Assembly (NCBI GenBank): GCA_041658405.1
Contig: JBBAAG010000064.1
Location: forward strand, 1 to 18,318
DNA length: 18,318 nt
Reading direction: 5' to 3'
DNA from: Elusimicrobiota bacterium
GTDB lineage: Bacteria > Elusimicrobiota > UBA5214 > JBBAAG01
A program made the translations under genes and the position numbers. Of the stretch, positions 6,794 through 14,755 are shown piece after piece; positions within the stretch are counted from its first letter, which is position 1, and every line of letters begins with the position of its first letter. The notes below the pieces were generated by a model. It did not search any database. It had not been told where the DNA came from and saw only the letters and a list, made by a program, of their open reading frames with translations.

Positions 6794-7852
6794 ATGAAAG
6801 CAGCTGTGTATTTAGGCCCGGGAAAAACTGAGATCCGGGAAATTGAAAAACCTGTTATCAGTTCAAAGGAAGTGTTGATAAAAGTAAAAACCTGTGCGGT
6901 CTGCGGGACCGATGTACGGATATTTTATCACGGGCAAAAAAATGTTGTGCCACCTCATGTAACAGGCCACGAGATTGCCGGGGTAATCGAAGAAATCGGA
7001 AAAAACGCCAATGTCCCTCACCTGAAAGAAGGGGATAAGGTTACCGTCGTTACCTGTGTGGGTTGCGGGAAGTGTAAATACTGCAAAGATAAAGTTTATA
7101 ACTTGTGCGATACTCCGAGATACATCGGGTACTATTACCCGGGCGGGTTTACGGAATACGTTAAAATCCCGGAGGAAGCTGTTGTAGGAAATAATATTCT
7201 GAAAGCCGGAGGACGGTTGGATTACGAAGAAATATCTATGGTAGAACCGTTGTCCTGCTGTATCAACGGTCAACAGTTTTTAAATATCCGGAAAGACGAT
7301 TTCGTTGTAATCTTTGGTTCAGGCCCCATTGGGTGTATGCACGCGGAACTAGCTAAAGCACAGGGTGCGGGTGCGGTTGTTATGTTTGACGTATCCGATC
7401 AGCGGCTTGAGCTTGCGAAAACATTTAATATTGATCATCGGATAAACAGTATGAAAGTGCCGCCTATCGAAAAAGTTATGGAGCTGACCTCGGGGATTGG
7501 TGCGGATGTGATTATCACTGCGTGTTCCGCAAATGTTGCACAGGAACAAGCTGTCGCGATGGTTGCAAAACGCGGGCGTATAAGTATGTTCGCCGGGTTG
7601 CCAAAAGACAATCCTACCATAAAGTTTGATTCTAATGTTATACACTACAAAGAAGCGTCAGTATTTGGCGCGTTCGCGTCGAACCGCGTGCATTACGAAA
7701 AAGCGTTGGACCTTATCGCAAAAGGGAAGATTAATGCAAAGAATTTTGTTACCCACAGGTTTCCGTTAGAAAAAATTGTTGACGCTATGGAAACCACGCG
7801 GAGCGGTGCGGGGTTAAAAAGTATTATCGTGATTACCGAAAATATGCGGTGA
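6794..7852 (+). CDS. Zinc-dependent medium-chain alcohol/polyol dehydrogenase
   Basis: This NAD(P)-dependent enzyme of the sorbitol/threonine dehydrogenase type oxidises a secondary alcohol of a polyol or hydroxy acid. From the ATG at 6794 it is 352 residues. Catalytic zinc ligands are C37 in AVCGTD, H59-E60 in TGHE, and E151 in VEPL. The structural zinc loop has C91, C94, C97 and C105. The nucleotide motif GSGPIG lies at 175-180. The AAAGGGG ribosome site at 6774-6780 is 13 bases from this ATG; an in-frame TTG at 6785 is 4 bases away, but the family N-terminus MKAAVYLGPGK favours the ATG. It opens an operon, with the SDR gene 13 bases downstream, which suggests paired oxidation steps on one carbon skeleton. 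The exact substrate is unknown. Confidence 0.9.
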   Translation: MKAAVYLGPGKTEIREIEKPVISSKEVLIKVKTCAVCGTDVRIFYHGQKNVVPPHVTGHEIAGVIEEIGKNANVPHLKEGDKVTVVTCVGCGKCKYCKDKVYNLCDTPRYIGYYYPGGFTEYVKIPEEAVVGNNILKAGGRLDYEEISMVEPLSCCINGQQFLNIRKDDFVVIFGSGPIGCMHAELAKAQGAGAVVMFDVSDQRLELAKTFNIDHRINSMKVPPIEKVMELTSGIGADVIITACSANVAQEQAVAMVAKRGRISMFAGLPKDNPTIKFDSNVIHYKEASVFGAFASNRVHYEKALDLIAKGKINAKNFVTHRFPLEKIVDAMETTRSGAGLKSIIVITENMR

Positions 7853-7865
7853 AAAGGATTTTATT

Positions 7866-8651
7866 ATGGAACTAAAAAATAAAGTTGCGGTTGTTACCGG
7901 TTCAGCGCAGGGGTTGGGTGAAGCGTTGGCGTATCGCCTGGCGGAGGAAGGGTGTGACGTCGTGATTGCGGATATCAACACGGATAAGTGCGGTGTCGTA
8001 GCGGAAAATATTGTGAAAAAGTATGAGCGCAAATCTGTTGCTGTAAAAGTTGATGTTACCAACGAAAACGATGTTGACGCGATGGTAAACACTGCGGTTG
8101 AAAAGTTTGGGAAGCTCGATATTCTTGTGAGTAACGCGGGGATACTCCAGGCGTTTGATATCGCAGAGTTCCCGTATGCTAACTGGAAAAAAGTTGTGGA
8201 TGTCAATCTTAACGGCTATTTCCTCTGCGCGCGCGCAGCAGCGCGTGTGATGATTCCTAAAAAACAAGGAGTTATCATACAGATAAATTCAAAATCCGGG
8301 AAAAAAGGCAGTTTCCGTAACTCCGCGTATGCAGCGTCGAAGTTCGGCGGAATCGGGTTAACGCAAAGCGTGGCATTAGACCTTGCGCCTTACGGGATTC
8401 GCGTTAACGCTGTGTGCCCGGGTAACCTGCTTGACTCGCCGTTGTGGAATGATAGTTTGTACGAACAGTATGCCAAAAAATGGGGTATCACAAAAGAGGA
8501 AGTTAAGAAAAAGTATATGGACCAGGTACCGTTAGGGCGCGGGTGTACGTATAACGACGTGGCGAACATTGTTGTCTTTCTTGCAAGTGAGAAAGCTGCG
8601 TATATGACAGGGCAGGCGGTAAACGTTACCGGCGGGCAGGAGATGCGGTAA
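7866..8651 (+). CDS. Short-chain dehydrogenase resembling sorbitol-6-phosphate 2-dehydrogenase (SrlD)
   Basis: This is a classical SDR of 261 residues. It has the NAD-binding TGSAQGLG (11-18), NAG (90-92), an active-site serine in QINSKSGK (about 142-144), and YAASK (Y155, K159). Several blocks recall E. coli SrlD from memory: QINSKSGKKGS, KFGGIGLTQS, the ALDLAPYGI stretch, PGNLLDSP, the VPLGRGC turn and the ending TGQAVNVTGGQ. That supports oxidation of a hexitol or pentitol, possibly phosphorylated, to the 2-keto sugar. No PTS transporter or sugar-alcohol kinase is in the window, so the phosphorylated substrate is not assured. AAAGGA precedes the ATG at good spacing. It is the second gene of the operon. 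Confidence 0.85.
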   Translation: MELKNKVAVVTGSAQGLGEALAYRLAEEGCDVVIADINTDKCGVVAENIVKKYERKSVAVKVDVTNENDVDAMVNTAVEKFGKLDILVSNAGILQAFDIAEFPYANWKKVVDVNLNGYFLCARAAARVMIPKKQGVIIQINSKSGKKGSFRNSAYAASKFGGIGLTQSVALDLAPYGIRVNAVCPGNLLDSPLWNDSLYEQYAKKWGITKEEVKKKYMDQVPLGRGCTYNDVANIVVFLASEKAAYMTGQAVNVTGGQEMR

Positions 8652-8683
8652 GATAAGATTTGATAAAAACATAGACAGGGTTT

Positions 8684-10003
8684 ATGGTTGAAACAACGGT
8701 TGAGCTCGAAGAATTACTTGGCCATCATAATGTTACCCGCAGGGTAAACGCGTTACGTGAACTAAAAAAATGTGTAATACACGGGGAAGTACCGCTTTAC
8801 CCGAAGACAATGTATTCTAACCTGCACTGCCATACAATTTATTCGTTTAACGGGTATGGGTTCACACCGCAGCGTGTTGTATGGGAAGCGTTTAAAGCAG
8901 GGGTTGATACTGTTGGGATAGTAGAATTTGATGTTTTGGATAGCCTGGATGAAGCGCTGGAAGCAGGGGCTGTGCTTGGCATAAAAACCGTGGTTGGGCT
9001 GGAGACACGTGTGTTTGTTTCTGAGTACGCGCAAAAGGTTATGAACTCGCCAAAAGAGCCCGGGGTGTGTTACTTCATGGGTACCGGGTTTTATAAAAAA
9101 CCGGGAGTTCATACCGAACCTATGGCAATGATGACACGGATGCGTGATGCCGCAAAACAAAGGAATGCCGGGATTGTTAATAGGATTAATGAATACCTCG
9201 GAGACGTAAATCTTGATTATGACTCACACGTTGTACCTTTAACACCCGCAGGGAATGTTACTGAACGGCATATATTCGCGGCGTTAAGCCGGGTTGTTAA
9301 TGACAAATTTAGTGCCGACCCGATGGAACACGCTAAGTATTGGGCAGAAAAAATCGCAATTACCCGCAAGGATGTTAGTGCAGTGATTGACCGTCCGGCG
9401 GATTTACAGGAACTTATCCGCGGGAGGTTAATGAAATACGGTGGTGTGGCGTATGTACAACCTGATGCCGAAAGTTTTCCTATACTCGACGATGTGGTAC
9501 GTATGATAGTTTCAGCGGATGCGTTGCCGACACTCGCATGGCTTGATGGTACTAACGACGGGGAACGCGTATGCCAGAAGTATTTAGAATTTATGATTAA
9601 CAAAGGCGTGGTTGCGGTGAATGTTATACCGGAACGCAACTGGAATGTTAATGATAAAACAAAAATGTTTAAGATAAGCAAACTACACGAACTTCTTACC
9701 ATTGCACAGGATTTGCAGTTACCTGTAATCGCGGGGACTGAGATGAATAAGTACGGGCAGAGGGTGGTAGATGATTTCACAGTGCCTGACCTCGCACCGT
9801 ATGTTGATGATTTCCAGCATGGCGCAGAGTTTATCTACGGGCATACCGTTATGGGTAAGTTGTTGAATAAAGGGTTTAACAGCGAGTGGGCACAGCAGGT
9901 ATTCCCTGATCGTGTCCAGCGGACGGGGTATTTCACTAAGATCGGGGAATTAGCTCCGCCAGGGGTTGACGTAAAGGCATTAACCCATATCGCAGGGTTG
10001 TAA
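8684..10003 (+). CDS. PHP-domain metal-dependent hydrolase/phosphoesterase-like protein
   Basis: The family cleaves phosphate esters, or rarely other bonds, with a multi-metal centre. The first PHP motif is clear: NLHCHTIYSFNGYGFTP (H48, H50), followed by the second strand VDTVGIVEFDVLDSLDEALEAG and VVGLETRVF. Later metal-ligand candidates are the histidine in TERHIFAALS and the glutamate in PVIAGTEMNKYGQ. At 439 residues it is longer than a minimal PHP protein; the extra mass lies mostly between about 110 and 300. In this operon it may dephosphorylate a sugar phosphate made or used by the neighbouring dehydrogenases and aldolase. I do not recognise a named subfamily. The start at 8684 has a short AGGG 3 bases upstream. 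Confidence 0.8.
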   Translation: MVETTVELEELLGHHNVTRRVNALRELKKCVIHGEVPLYPKTMYSNLHCHTIYSFNGYGFTPQRVVWEAFKAGVDTVGIVEFDVLDSLDEALEAGAVLGIKTVVGLETRVFVSEYAQKVMNSPKEPGVCYFMGTGFYKKPGVHTEPMAMMTRMRDAAKQRNAGIVNRINEYLGDVNLDYDSHVVPLTPAGNVTERHIFAALSRVVNDKFSADPMEHAKYWAEKIAITRKDVSAVIDRPADLQELIRGRLMKYGGVAYVQPDAESFPILDDVVRMIVSADALPTLAWLDGTNDGERVCQKYLEFMINKGVVAVNVIPERNWNVNDKTKMFKISKLHELLTIAQDLQLPVIAGTEMNKYGQRVVDDFTVPDLAPYVDDFQHGAEFIYGHTVMGKLLNKGFNSEWAQQVFPDRVQRTGYFTKIGELAPPGVDVKALTHIAGL

Positions 10004-10052
10004 AAACAGAGTATAATAGGTATAACAATAACATGATTATGGAGAGTGAAAA

Positions 10053-10733
10053 ATGTCAAAGCTGAACAACAAACTAGCGAAAAATGTTAAAACAGAGTTG
10101 GTTCAAATCGGGCGCAGGATCGCGGAGTACGCGCTTGTCGTTGGTCCCGGTGGAAATACCAGCGCACGGGCGGGTGATGTTGTGTATATGAAAGCCAGCG
10201 GTGCGTGTTTCGAGTCGGCTCTTGAAAAACATTATATTGGCGTGGAAATGAACACCTGTAAAGTTGTCGACGGTGCGATGCGGCCTACCTGCGAGATTAG
10301 TATGCACCTCGGCTGTTATGAAGTCCGGCCTGACGTTATGGCGGTGGTACATACGCATCCGGACTACAGTACTGCTTGGGCGATGAGTATAAAACCGTTA
10401 CGCGCATTCACACCCGACTTCGCAGCGTTGCTTGGCCCGGAAGTACCGGCGTTACCGTTTATCGAGCCCGGCGGGAAAAAGTTGGCGGATGCCGTAAAAA
10501 AAGTTATTGCGCAAGGGTACAACTCTGTCTTCCTCTGCAACCACGGTTTGCTGACTGTTGGGTCGAACTTAACTGAAGCGTTCTACCGCACACTCCTTGT
10601 TGAATCAGCAGCGAAAACTGCGTTACTTGCCGAAGCTAACGGTACAATGAAGTATTTTACAAAAGCACAGATTAATGCAATTTATAATATGTCCGCGGAA
10701 AAGTATCGACGTGAATTACTGAAGAAGTATTGA
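10053..10733 (+). CDS. Class II aldolase (FucA/AraD/adducin superfamily)
   Basis: These zinc enzymes cleave a sugar phosphate such as L-fuculose 1-phosphate or ribulose 1-phosphate to dihydroxyacetone phosphate and an aldehyde, or epimerise ribulose 5-phosphate. In 226 residues the landmarks are GPGGNTSAR (31-39), MKASG (46-50), the acidic residue in RPTCEISMH (E81), zinc histidines in VVHTHP (H100, H102), and a third in LCNHGLLTVG (H164). The ribosome site GGAGAG precedes ATG 10053. The gap of 49 bases before it holds a TATAAT at 10012-10017 without a -35. Following two dehydrogenases and a phosphoesterase-like protein, it is the likely carbon-carbon cleavage step of the operon. The substrate is not determined. 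Confidence 0.9.
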   Translation: MSKLNNKLAKNVKTELVQIGRRIAEYALVVGPGGNTSARAGDVVYMKASGACFESALEKHYIGVEMNTCKVVDGAMRPTCEISMHLGCYEVRPDVMAVVHTHPDYSTAWAMSIKPLRAFTPDFAALLGPEVPALPFIEPGGKKLADAVKKVIAQGYNSVFLCNHGLLTVGSNLTEAFYRTLLVESAAKTALLAEANGTMKYFTKAQINAIYNMSAEKYRRELLKKY

Positions 10734-10742
10734 GGGGTTTGT

Positions 10743-11747
10743 ATGGTTGAAGTTAACAGAATCAGGTATTCCGCGCGGGTTGGTGTTGCAGCGTTGCCGT
10801 ACCTCAGCGGGGTTACTATGGGCGAGTTTTATACGGATTTCGCGCGTTGCGCGGAATGTTATAGAACCGGGCGGATAAAATCAAAGGAAGTATTTGGTAA
10901 TTCTCTGGTACACCCGAAAGTGCAATGCCCGAGTATATCCTACGGCCATATTTGCTGCCTGGGGGGTAAACTTGAGTACACGTCAAACGGTGAGCCCGGG
11001 GTTAGGCCGTTTGTATCTTCTATTAAGGAAGGGATTGAACTGTTAAAACAAGATATTGAATTTGGTAATAATGAGGTGTTTAAATTTCAGTATAAGTTTT
11101 ATGAGTACCTAAAATCTGTGTTCTCGGAAGAAAATGTAATGTTTTCCGGGTTCGGGCATGAAGGGCCGGTTACTACTGCTGTACTTATGCGCGGGCAGGG
11201 GTTTTATATGGATATCTATGATTATCCGGAAGAAACAAAAAAGTTTTTGGAGTTGCTTACCGGGAATATAGTTAAGTTTGTTAAATTTAACCGTAAACTT
11301 CGCGGGCAGGAAGGTGTTACTCCCGGAGGGCATCTTGCGGATGATTTTGCGAGTTTAATCTCTCCGGCATTATGGGATGAGTATGTGTTGCCGTACTGGG
11401 ATTTGATGTATACCGGTATTTCCAGTGGTACACGCGGGTTGCATTGCGAAAATCTATCACCAGATCATCTGCCGTATTTAAAAAAAGCAGGGATCGGTCA
11501 TTATGACCCGTCAGTATCCGCGAAGTTATCACCCAAAATTATTAAGGCCGTTCTGGATTGTTCGTTCACCTGGAGGCTGCTAAGTTTTCATGTTAATGAT
11601 ATGACTGAAGATGATGTGCGTTCGTGGGTACGGAAATCCTTTGATGAAGGCGCACCGCATCTGCATACTATCGTGGAAAGTATTATGTGCCAGAGGAATA
11701 ATCCAGATAAAGTGTTGGCGTTTGTCGATGAGGCGGGGAAGTATTAA
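10743..11747 (+). CDS. Uroporphyrinogen decarboxylase superfamily protein (not HemE)
   Basis: The 334-residue protein has the URO-D barrel pattern: GFGHEGPVTTAVLMRG, the DYPEETKKFLELLTGNIV helix, and HLADDFASLISPALWDEYVLPYWD. It lacks the N-terminal arginine-rich substrate motif of haem-pathway HemE. Relatives of this type include corrinoid-dependent methyltransferases such as MtaA and CmuA, whose zinc site reads H-x-C; here the corresponding strand reads GLHCEN, with His and Cys adjacent. No corrinoid-binding protein is encoded nearby. It starts 9 bases after the aldolase, with GAGGGG as ribosome site, so it is firmly in the operon. Whether it is a methyltransferase, a decarboxylase or something else is open. 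Confidence 0.85.
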   Translation: MVEVNRIRYSARVGVAALPYLSGVTMGEFYTDFARCAECYRTGRIKSKEVFGNSLVHPKVQCPSISYGHICCLGGKLEYTSNGEPGVRPFVSSIKEGIELLKQDIEFGNNEVFKFQYKFYEYLKSVFSEENVMFSGFGHEGPVTTAVLMRGQGFYMDIYDYPEETKKFLELLTGNIVKFVKFNRKLRGQEGVTPGGHLADDFASLISPALWDEYVLPYWDLMYTGISSGTRGLHCENLSPDHLPYLKKAGIGHYDPSVSAKLSPKIIKAVLDCSFTWRLLSFHVNDMTEDDVRSWVRKSFDEGAPHLHTIVESIMCQRNNPDKVLAFVDEAGKY

Positions 11748-11767
11748 TAGTTAAGGAGTAATAAAAT

Positions 11768-12586
11768 ATGTTGGATGATAATCTTGAGAAAGAGGCGATG
11801 GAACAGATAAATACGTTTTCCCGTGACCGTGTGGGGATAAGTACGCTTGAACGTTATACCGGCAGTATGAAGGATGAGTTTCAGCCGTATATTTTGTTGT
11901 CCAACTTTAAGCATTATGTAAATATATTCAGTAAAAAGTTTCATGTAGCTATCCGTCAGGGGTCTGTTATGCGGTCATGTCATTCGCTAAAGAATAAAAT
12001 ATCAATCATAGATTACAGTGTTGGTTCGCCTGTCGCTGCGTTGATTACCGAACTTATATCTTTTGTATGCCCCAATGCTGTGTTGATGCTTGGCATGTGC
12101 GGCGGGTTGCGTAACGAGTATGAAGTTGGCGATTTTTTTAATCCCGTAGCGGCGATCCGCGGGGAAGGAACTTCAAACGATTATATGCCCCCGCAGGTAC
12201 CGGCATTGAGTTCGTTTGTGATCCAGCGGTATGTATGCGAGGAACTTGAACGCCGGGAGTTGAAGTATCATAATGGCGTTATTCACACGACAAATGTACG
12301 GTTCTGGGAGTTCAACGAAGAGTTTAAGAAAGTGTTGATAACGGAACGCGTACAGGCGGTTGATATGGAATGCGCGACGTTGTTCACTGTGGGATTTGCA
12401 AAATTAGTTCCCATGGGCGCCTTGATGCTGATCTCCGACTTGCCGTTAAAGCCCGGGGGGGTTAAGACTAAAGAAAGCGCAAGGGTTGTATTCCAGAAAT
12501 ATACAGGGACGCATCTGGATACAGGTATCATGGTACTAAAGAATATTCAATCCGCTGAAAGCAAAGGGTTGGCGTACCATTTTTAA
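11768..12586 (+). CDS. amn: AMP nucleosidase (short form)
   Basis: The enzyme hydrolyses AMP to adenine and ribose 5-phosphate. The 272-residue protein has the phosphorylase/nucleosidase fold: YSVGSPVAA (about 83-91), LGMCGGL (108-114), and the acidic substrate-binding motif AVDME (197-201). Blocks typical of the short Bacteroidetes-type AMP nucleosidase are IRGEGTSNDYMPPQVPAL (130-147), TNVRFWEFNEEFKKVL (175-190) and ISDLPLKPGGVKT. AAGGAG lies 9 bases before ATG 11768. It is the last gene of the six-gene run, followed by a new promoter. Its presence suggests that the pathway uses or makes pentose 5-phosphate, or that the cell recycles adenine here. Confidence 0.88.
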   Translation: MLDDNLEKEAMEQINTFSRDRVGISTLERYTGSMKDEFQPYILLSNFKHYVNIFSKKFHVAIRQGSVMRSCHSLKNKISIIDYSVGSPVAALITELISFVCPNAVLMLGMCGGLRNEYEVGDFFNPVAAIRGEGTSNDYMPPQVPALSSFVIQRYVCEELERRELKYHNGVIHTTNVRFWEFNEEFKKVLITERVQAVDMECATLFTVGFAKLVPMGALMLISDLPLKPGGVKTKESARVVFQKYTGTHLDTGIMVLKNIQSAESKGLAYHF

Positions 12587-12589
12587 CTA

Positions 12590-12619
12590 TTGACAATACT
12601 TCCGCCTTTTTTATATTAT
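12590..12619 (+). promoter_or_regulatory. Promoter of the D-component-like/activase/TetR operon
   Basis: A perfect TTGACA (12590-12595) and TATTAT (12614-12619) are separated by 18 bases, just after the AMP nucleosidase stop. This is the best consensus match in the window and puts a start near 12626, inside the palindrome that follows. Confidence 0.75.
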
Positions 12620-12623
12620 AAAA

Positions 12624-12652
12624 TTAACGATATCGTTAAACGGTTACGTTAA
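12624..12652. promoter_or_regulatory. Perfect 16-bp palindrome, probable TetR operator
   Basis: TTAACGATATCGTTAA at 12624-12639 is fully palindromic and begins 4 bases after the -10 box. A further half-site, ACGTTAA, lies at 12646-12652. TetR-family dimers bind such short palindromes over promoters, and a TetR gene is the fourth gene of this operon (15717-16343), so autorepression is the natural reading. That pairing is inferred. Confidence 0.7.
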
Positions 12653-12678
12653 TAATAGTATTATGAGGAAAGTGTTTA

Positions 12679-13677
12679 GTGTCAAAAAAAATAGGTATTC
12701 CATCGGCGTTAGTGAATAATTATTACCGGTCATACTGGAGAACATTTTTCACTGAAATCGGGATGGAAGTCGTTGAGTCAGGGAAAACTACGAAGGCAAT
12801 TGTAAATAAAGGCGTGAGGTACGCGGTACCCGAGATTTGTGTACCCATAAAAATTTATATGGGGCACGTAATTGAACTTATGGGCCGCGGGGTTGACTAT
12901 ATATATGTTCCCCGCTTAGTTGCGTTGCGTGACAGGGAAACGTTTTGCCCGAAATTCTTGGGGTTGCCGGATATGCTGAAATTTACAATCCCGGAACTTG
13001 AACAAAAACTTCTTACACATGATATTGAAACCCAGGATGAAGATATAGGTACTTCAAAAAATTATCTTGAACTCGGGCGGAGGCTTTGTGTGGAAGATAA
13101 GGTTATTAAAACCGCAGTTAAAGCTGCATCGGCTAAATGGTACGAATTCCGCAAGGAGTGTCTTAAGGGGTATGATTGTAATCAGGCGAATAGTATTGTG
13201 TTGAATAATAAAAAAATTGAAATAAATAAGGTATACCCTGTTAAACTCGGCGTTATAGGGTATGTGTATAACGTGTATGACAATTATATAAGCATGGATG
13301 TCCTGGACCGGTTAGAGAGTCTCGGGGTGGGGTATGAAACATTTGAGATGCTGGGGTATAAGAAAAGGGATAAGCAGATGAAACGTTTCCGTAAACCGTT
13401 ATTCTGGACTTTCAGTAATAAACTTTTATCCGCGGGATACCATTTTTTTGAAGATCCGGGGATTGCCGGGGTGATTCATGTAACCGCATTTGCCTGCGGG
13501 CCGGACTCGTTTCTTGGCAAGATGCTGGAACTTGATTCTGAGAAGTATAAGAAACCCTTTATGACAATCCGTGTGGATGAACATACCGGAGAGAATCATC
13601 TGCAGACACGGGTGGAGGCGTTTGTCGATATGATATTAAGGAAGAAGAATGAAAATAACATTCCCGTACATGGGTAA
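12679..13677 (+). CDS. 2-hydroxyacyl-CoA dehydratase D-component-like protein, acyl-CoA dehydratase activase-related (COG3580 type)
   Basis: The 332-residue protein belongs to the activase-related family found beside or fused to BcrAD/BadFG-type ATPases. Family features are KKIGIPSALVNNYY at the start, RYAVPEICVPIKIYMGH (C54), VDYIYVPRL, ETFCPKFLGLPD (C90) and HVTAFACGPDS (C273). The three conserved cysteines probably hold an iron-sulfur cluster. Such proteins are thought to accept very-low-potential electrons driven by ATP hydrolysis in the partner activator; the end acceptor here is unknown. The start is GTG 12679 with GAGGA 9 bases upstream. It overlaps the next gene by 29 bases. No fused ATPase domain is present, unlike the long single-chain versions. 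Confidence 0.8.
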   Translation: MSKKIGIPSALVNNYYRSYWRTFFTEIGMEVVESGKTTKAIVNKGVRYAVPEICVPIKIYMGHVIELMGRGVDYIYVPRLVALRDRETFCPKFLGLPDMLKFTIPELEQKLLTHDIETQDEDIGTSKNYLELGRRLCVEDKVIKTAVKAASAKWYEFRKECLKGYDCNQANSIVLNNKKIEINKVYPVKLGVIGYVYNVYDNYISMDVLDRLESLGVGYETFEMLGYKKRDKQMKRFRKPLFWTFSNKLLSAGYHFFEDPGIAGVIHVTAFACGPDSFLGKMLELDSEKYKKPFMTIRVDEHTGENHLQTRVEAFVDMILRKKNENNIPVHG

Positions 13678-14755
13678 TATTGTTATTGTAAAAAAAATAC
13701 TGGACATGCTGGGGCATGATACTTTATTGCCTCCTATACCAAGCCAGAGGACGATTGAATTAGGGTCGAGGTACAGCCCGGAATTCGCGTGTTTCCCGTT
13801 TAAGGTTATTATGGGGACGTATATAGAAACAATTGAACAAGGTGCTGGGGCGATTATTACTACCGGCGGATGCGGCCCGTGCCGGGCAGGGTATTACGGT
13901 GAAGTTCATAAAAAAATCTTGAAATCATTAGGGTATGATATTGACATAATTGTTATTGACGGGTACTCACAGAAATTCGATATATTTTGGGAAAGTTTAA
14001 TGAAAATAAAGGCGCGGTCATCATGGCTGCGTGTCCTTCATTCATTATGGGTGGTATACCATTTGGGATATGTGATTGACGCAATGGAAAAGTTTGTGTG
14101 TATCAACCGCGCGTACGAACTTACCCGCGGAGCGCTTGACGGGATCTTTGTGGAAGCTAAGGATGAACTTGATAAACACGCGTGGGATGCGAAGTCAGTG
14201 AAACGTATTGAAAGCGAATATTTCGAGAAACTAAAAGCTGTCCCGTTAAGAAAAGTTGAACACCCGGAGGATCGGATACGGGTAGGGTTGGTAGGCGAGA
14301 TTTATGTTGTTATGGAACCGTCAATCACCAGAAACATTGACAGTTTCCTTGCGTCACAGGGGTGTGAGGTTTACAAAAACCAGTATTTATCTGAGTGGAT
14401 GGACCATAATATGTGGCCTAAGTTTATGGCGCGTACATCTGACCGCGAAATCCTGAAAAAAGGCGCACGGTATATCGGGATGAAGATCGGCGGGCATGAA
14501 GTTCATACACTGGGGAATACTATTGATTATAAGGATAAAGGGTTTGACGGTGTGATACACCTTATGCCGTTTGCGTGTTTGCCGGAACTCGTGAGCCAAA
14601 GTATTTTTCCTAAATTGTCAAAGGATATGGATATCCCTGTATTGACATTAGCGATTGACGAACAGTCGGGCTTGGCAAATAATCTTACCCGTATTGAAGC
14701 GTTTGTTGAACTGATAAAAGCAAAAAAGGTGAGAAAAAAAGGGGACTCTGTGTGA
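13649..14755 (+). CDS. Second D-component-like iron-sulfur protein (COG3581 type)
   Basis: This 368-residue protein is the usual partner of the preceding gene's family. Landmarks are the N-terminal KITFPYMGN, EFACFPFKVIMGTY (C48), TTGGCGPCRAGYYGE (C75, C78), and IHLMPFACLPE (C310). The cysteines suggest an iron-sulfur cluster like that of dehydratase D-components. The start at 13649 overlaps the previous gene by 29 bases; the AAGGAAG ribosome site and the family-conserved KITFPYMGN beginning favour it over an in-frame ATG at 13670. With its neighbours it probably forms one complex. The substrate is unknown, and the actual catalytic dehydratase subunits are absent. Confidence 0.8.
   Translation: MKITFPYMGNIVIVKKILDMLGHDTLLPPIPSQRTIELGSRYSPEFACFPFKVIMGTYIETIEQGAGAIITTGGCGPCRAGYYGEVHKKILKSLGYDIDIIVIDGYSQKFDIFWESLMKIKARSSWLRVLHSLWVVYHLGYVIDAMEKFVCINRAYELTRGALDGIFVEAKDELDKHAWDAKSVKRIESEYFEKLKAVPLRKVEHPEDRIRVGLVGEIYVVMEPSITRNIDSFLASQGCEVYKNQYLSEWMDHNMWPKFMARTSDREILKKGARYIGMKIGGHEVHTLGNTIDYKDKGFDGVIHLMPFACLPELVSQSIFPKLSKDMDIPVLTLAIDEQSGLANNLTRIEAFVELIKAKKVRKKGDSV

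Noticed and set aside
8222..8250. Alternating GC run as a possible Z-DNA or regulatory element
   Set aside because: It lies inside the SDR coding region and is explained by Ala- and Arg-rich codons.
10012..10017. TATAAT between the PHP and aldolase genes as an internal promoter
   Set aside because: No -35-like sequence at a usable distance and no TG extension; the gap is only 49 bases, so read-through is simpler.
10743..11747. Haem-pathway uroporphyrinogen decarboxylase (HemE)
   Set aside because: The HemE N-terminal substrate-binding motif is missing and no haem gene is nearby; only the superfamily call is supported.
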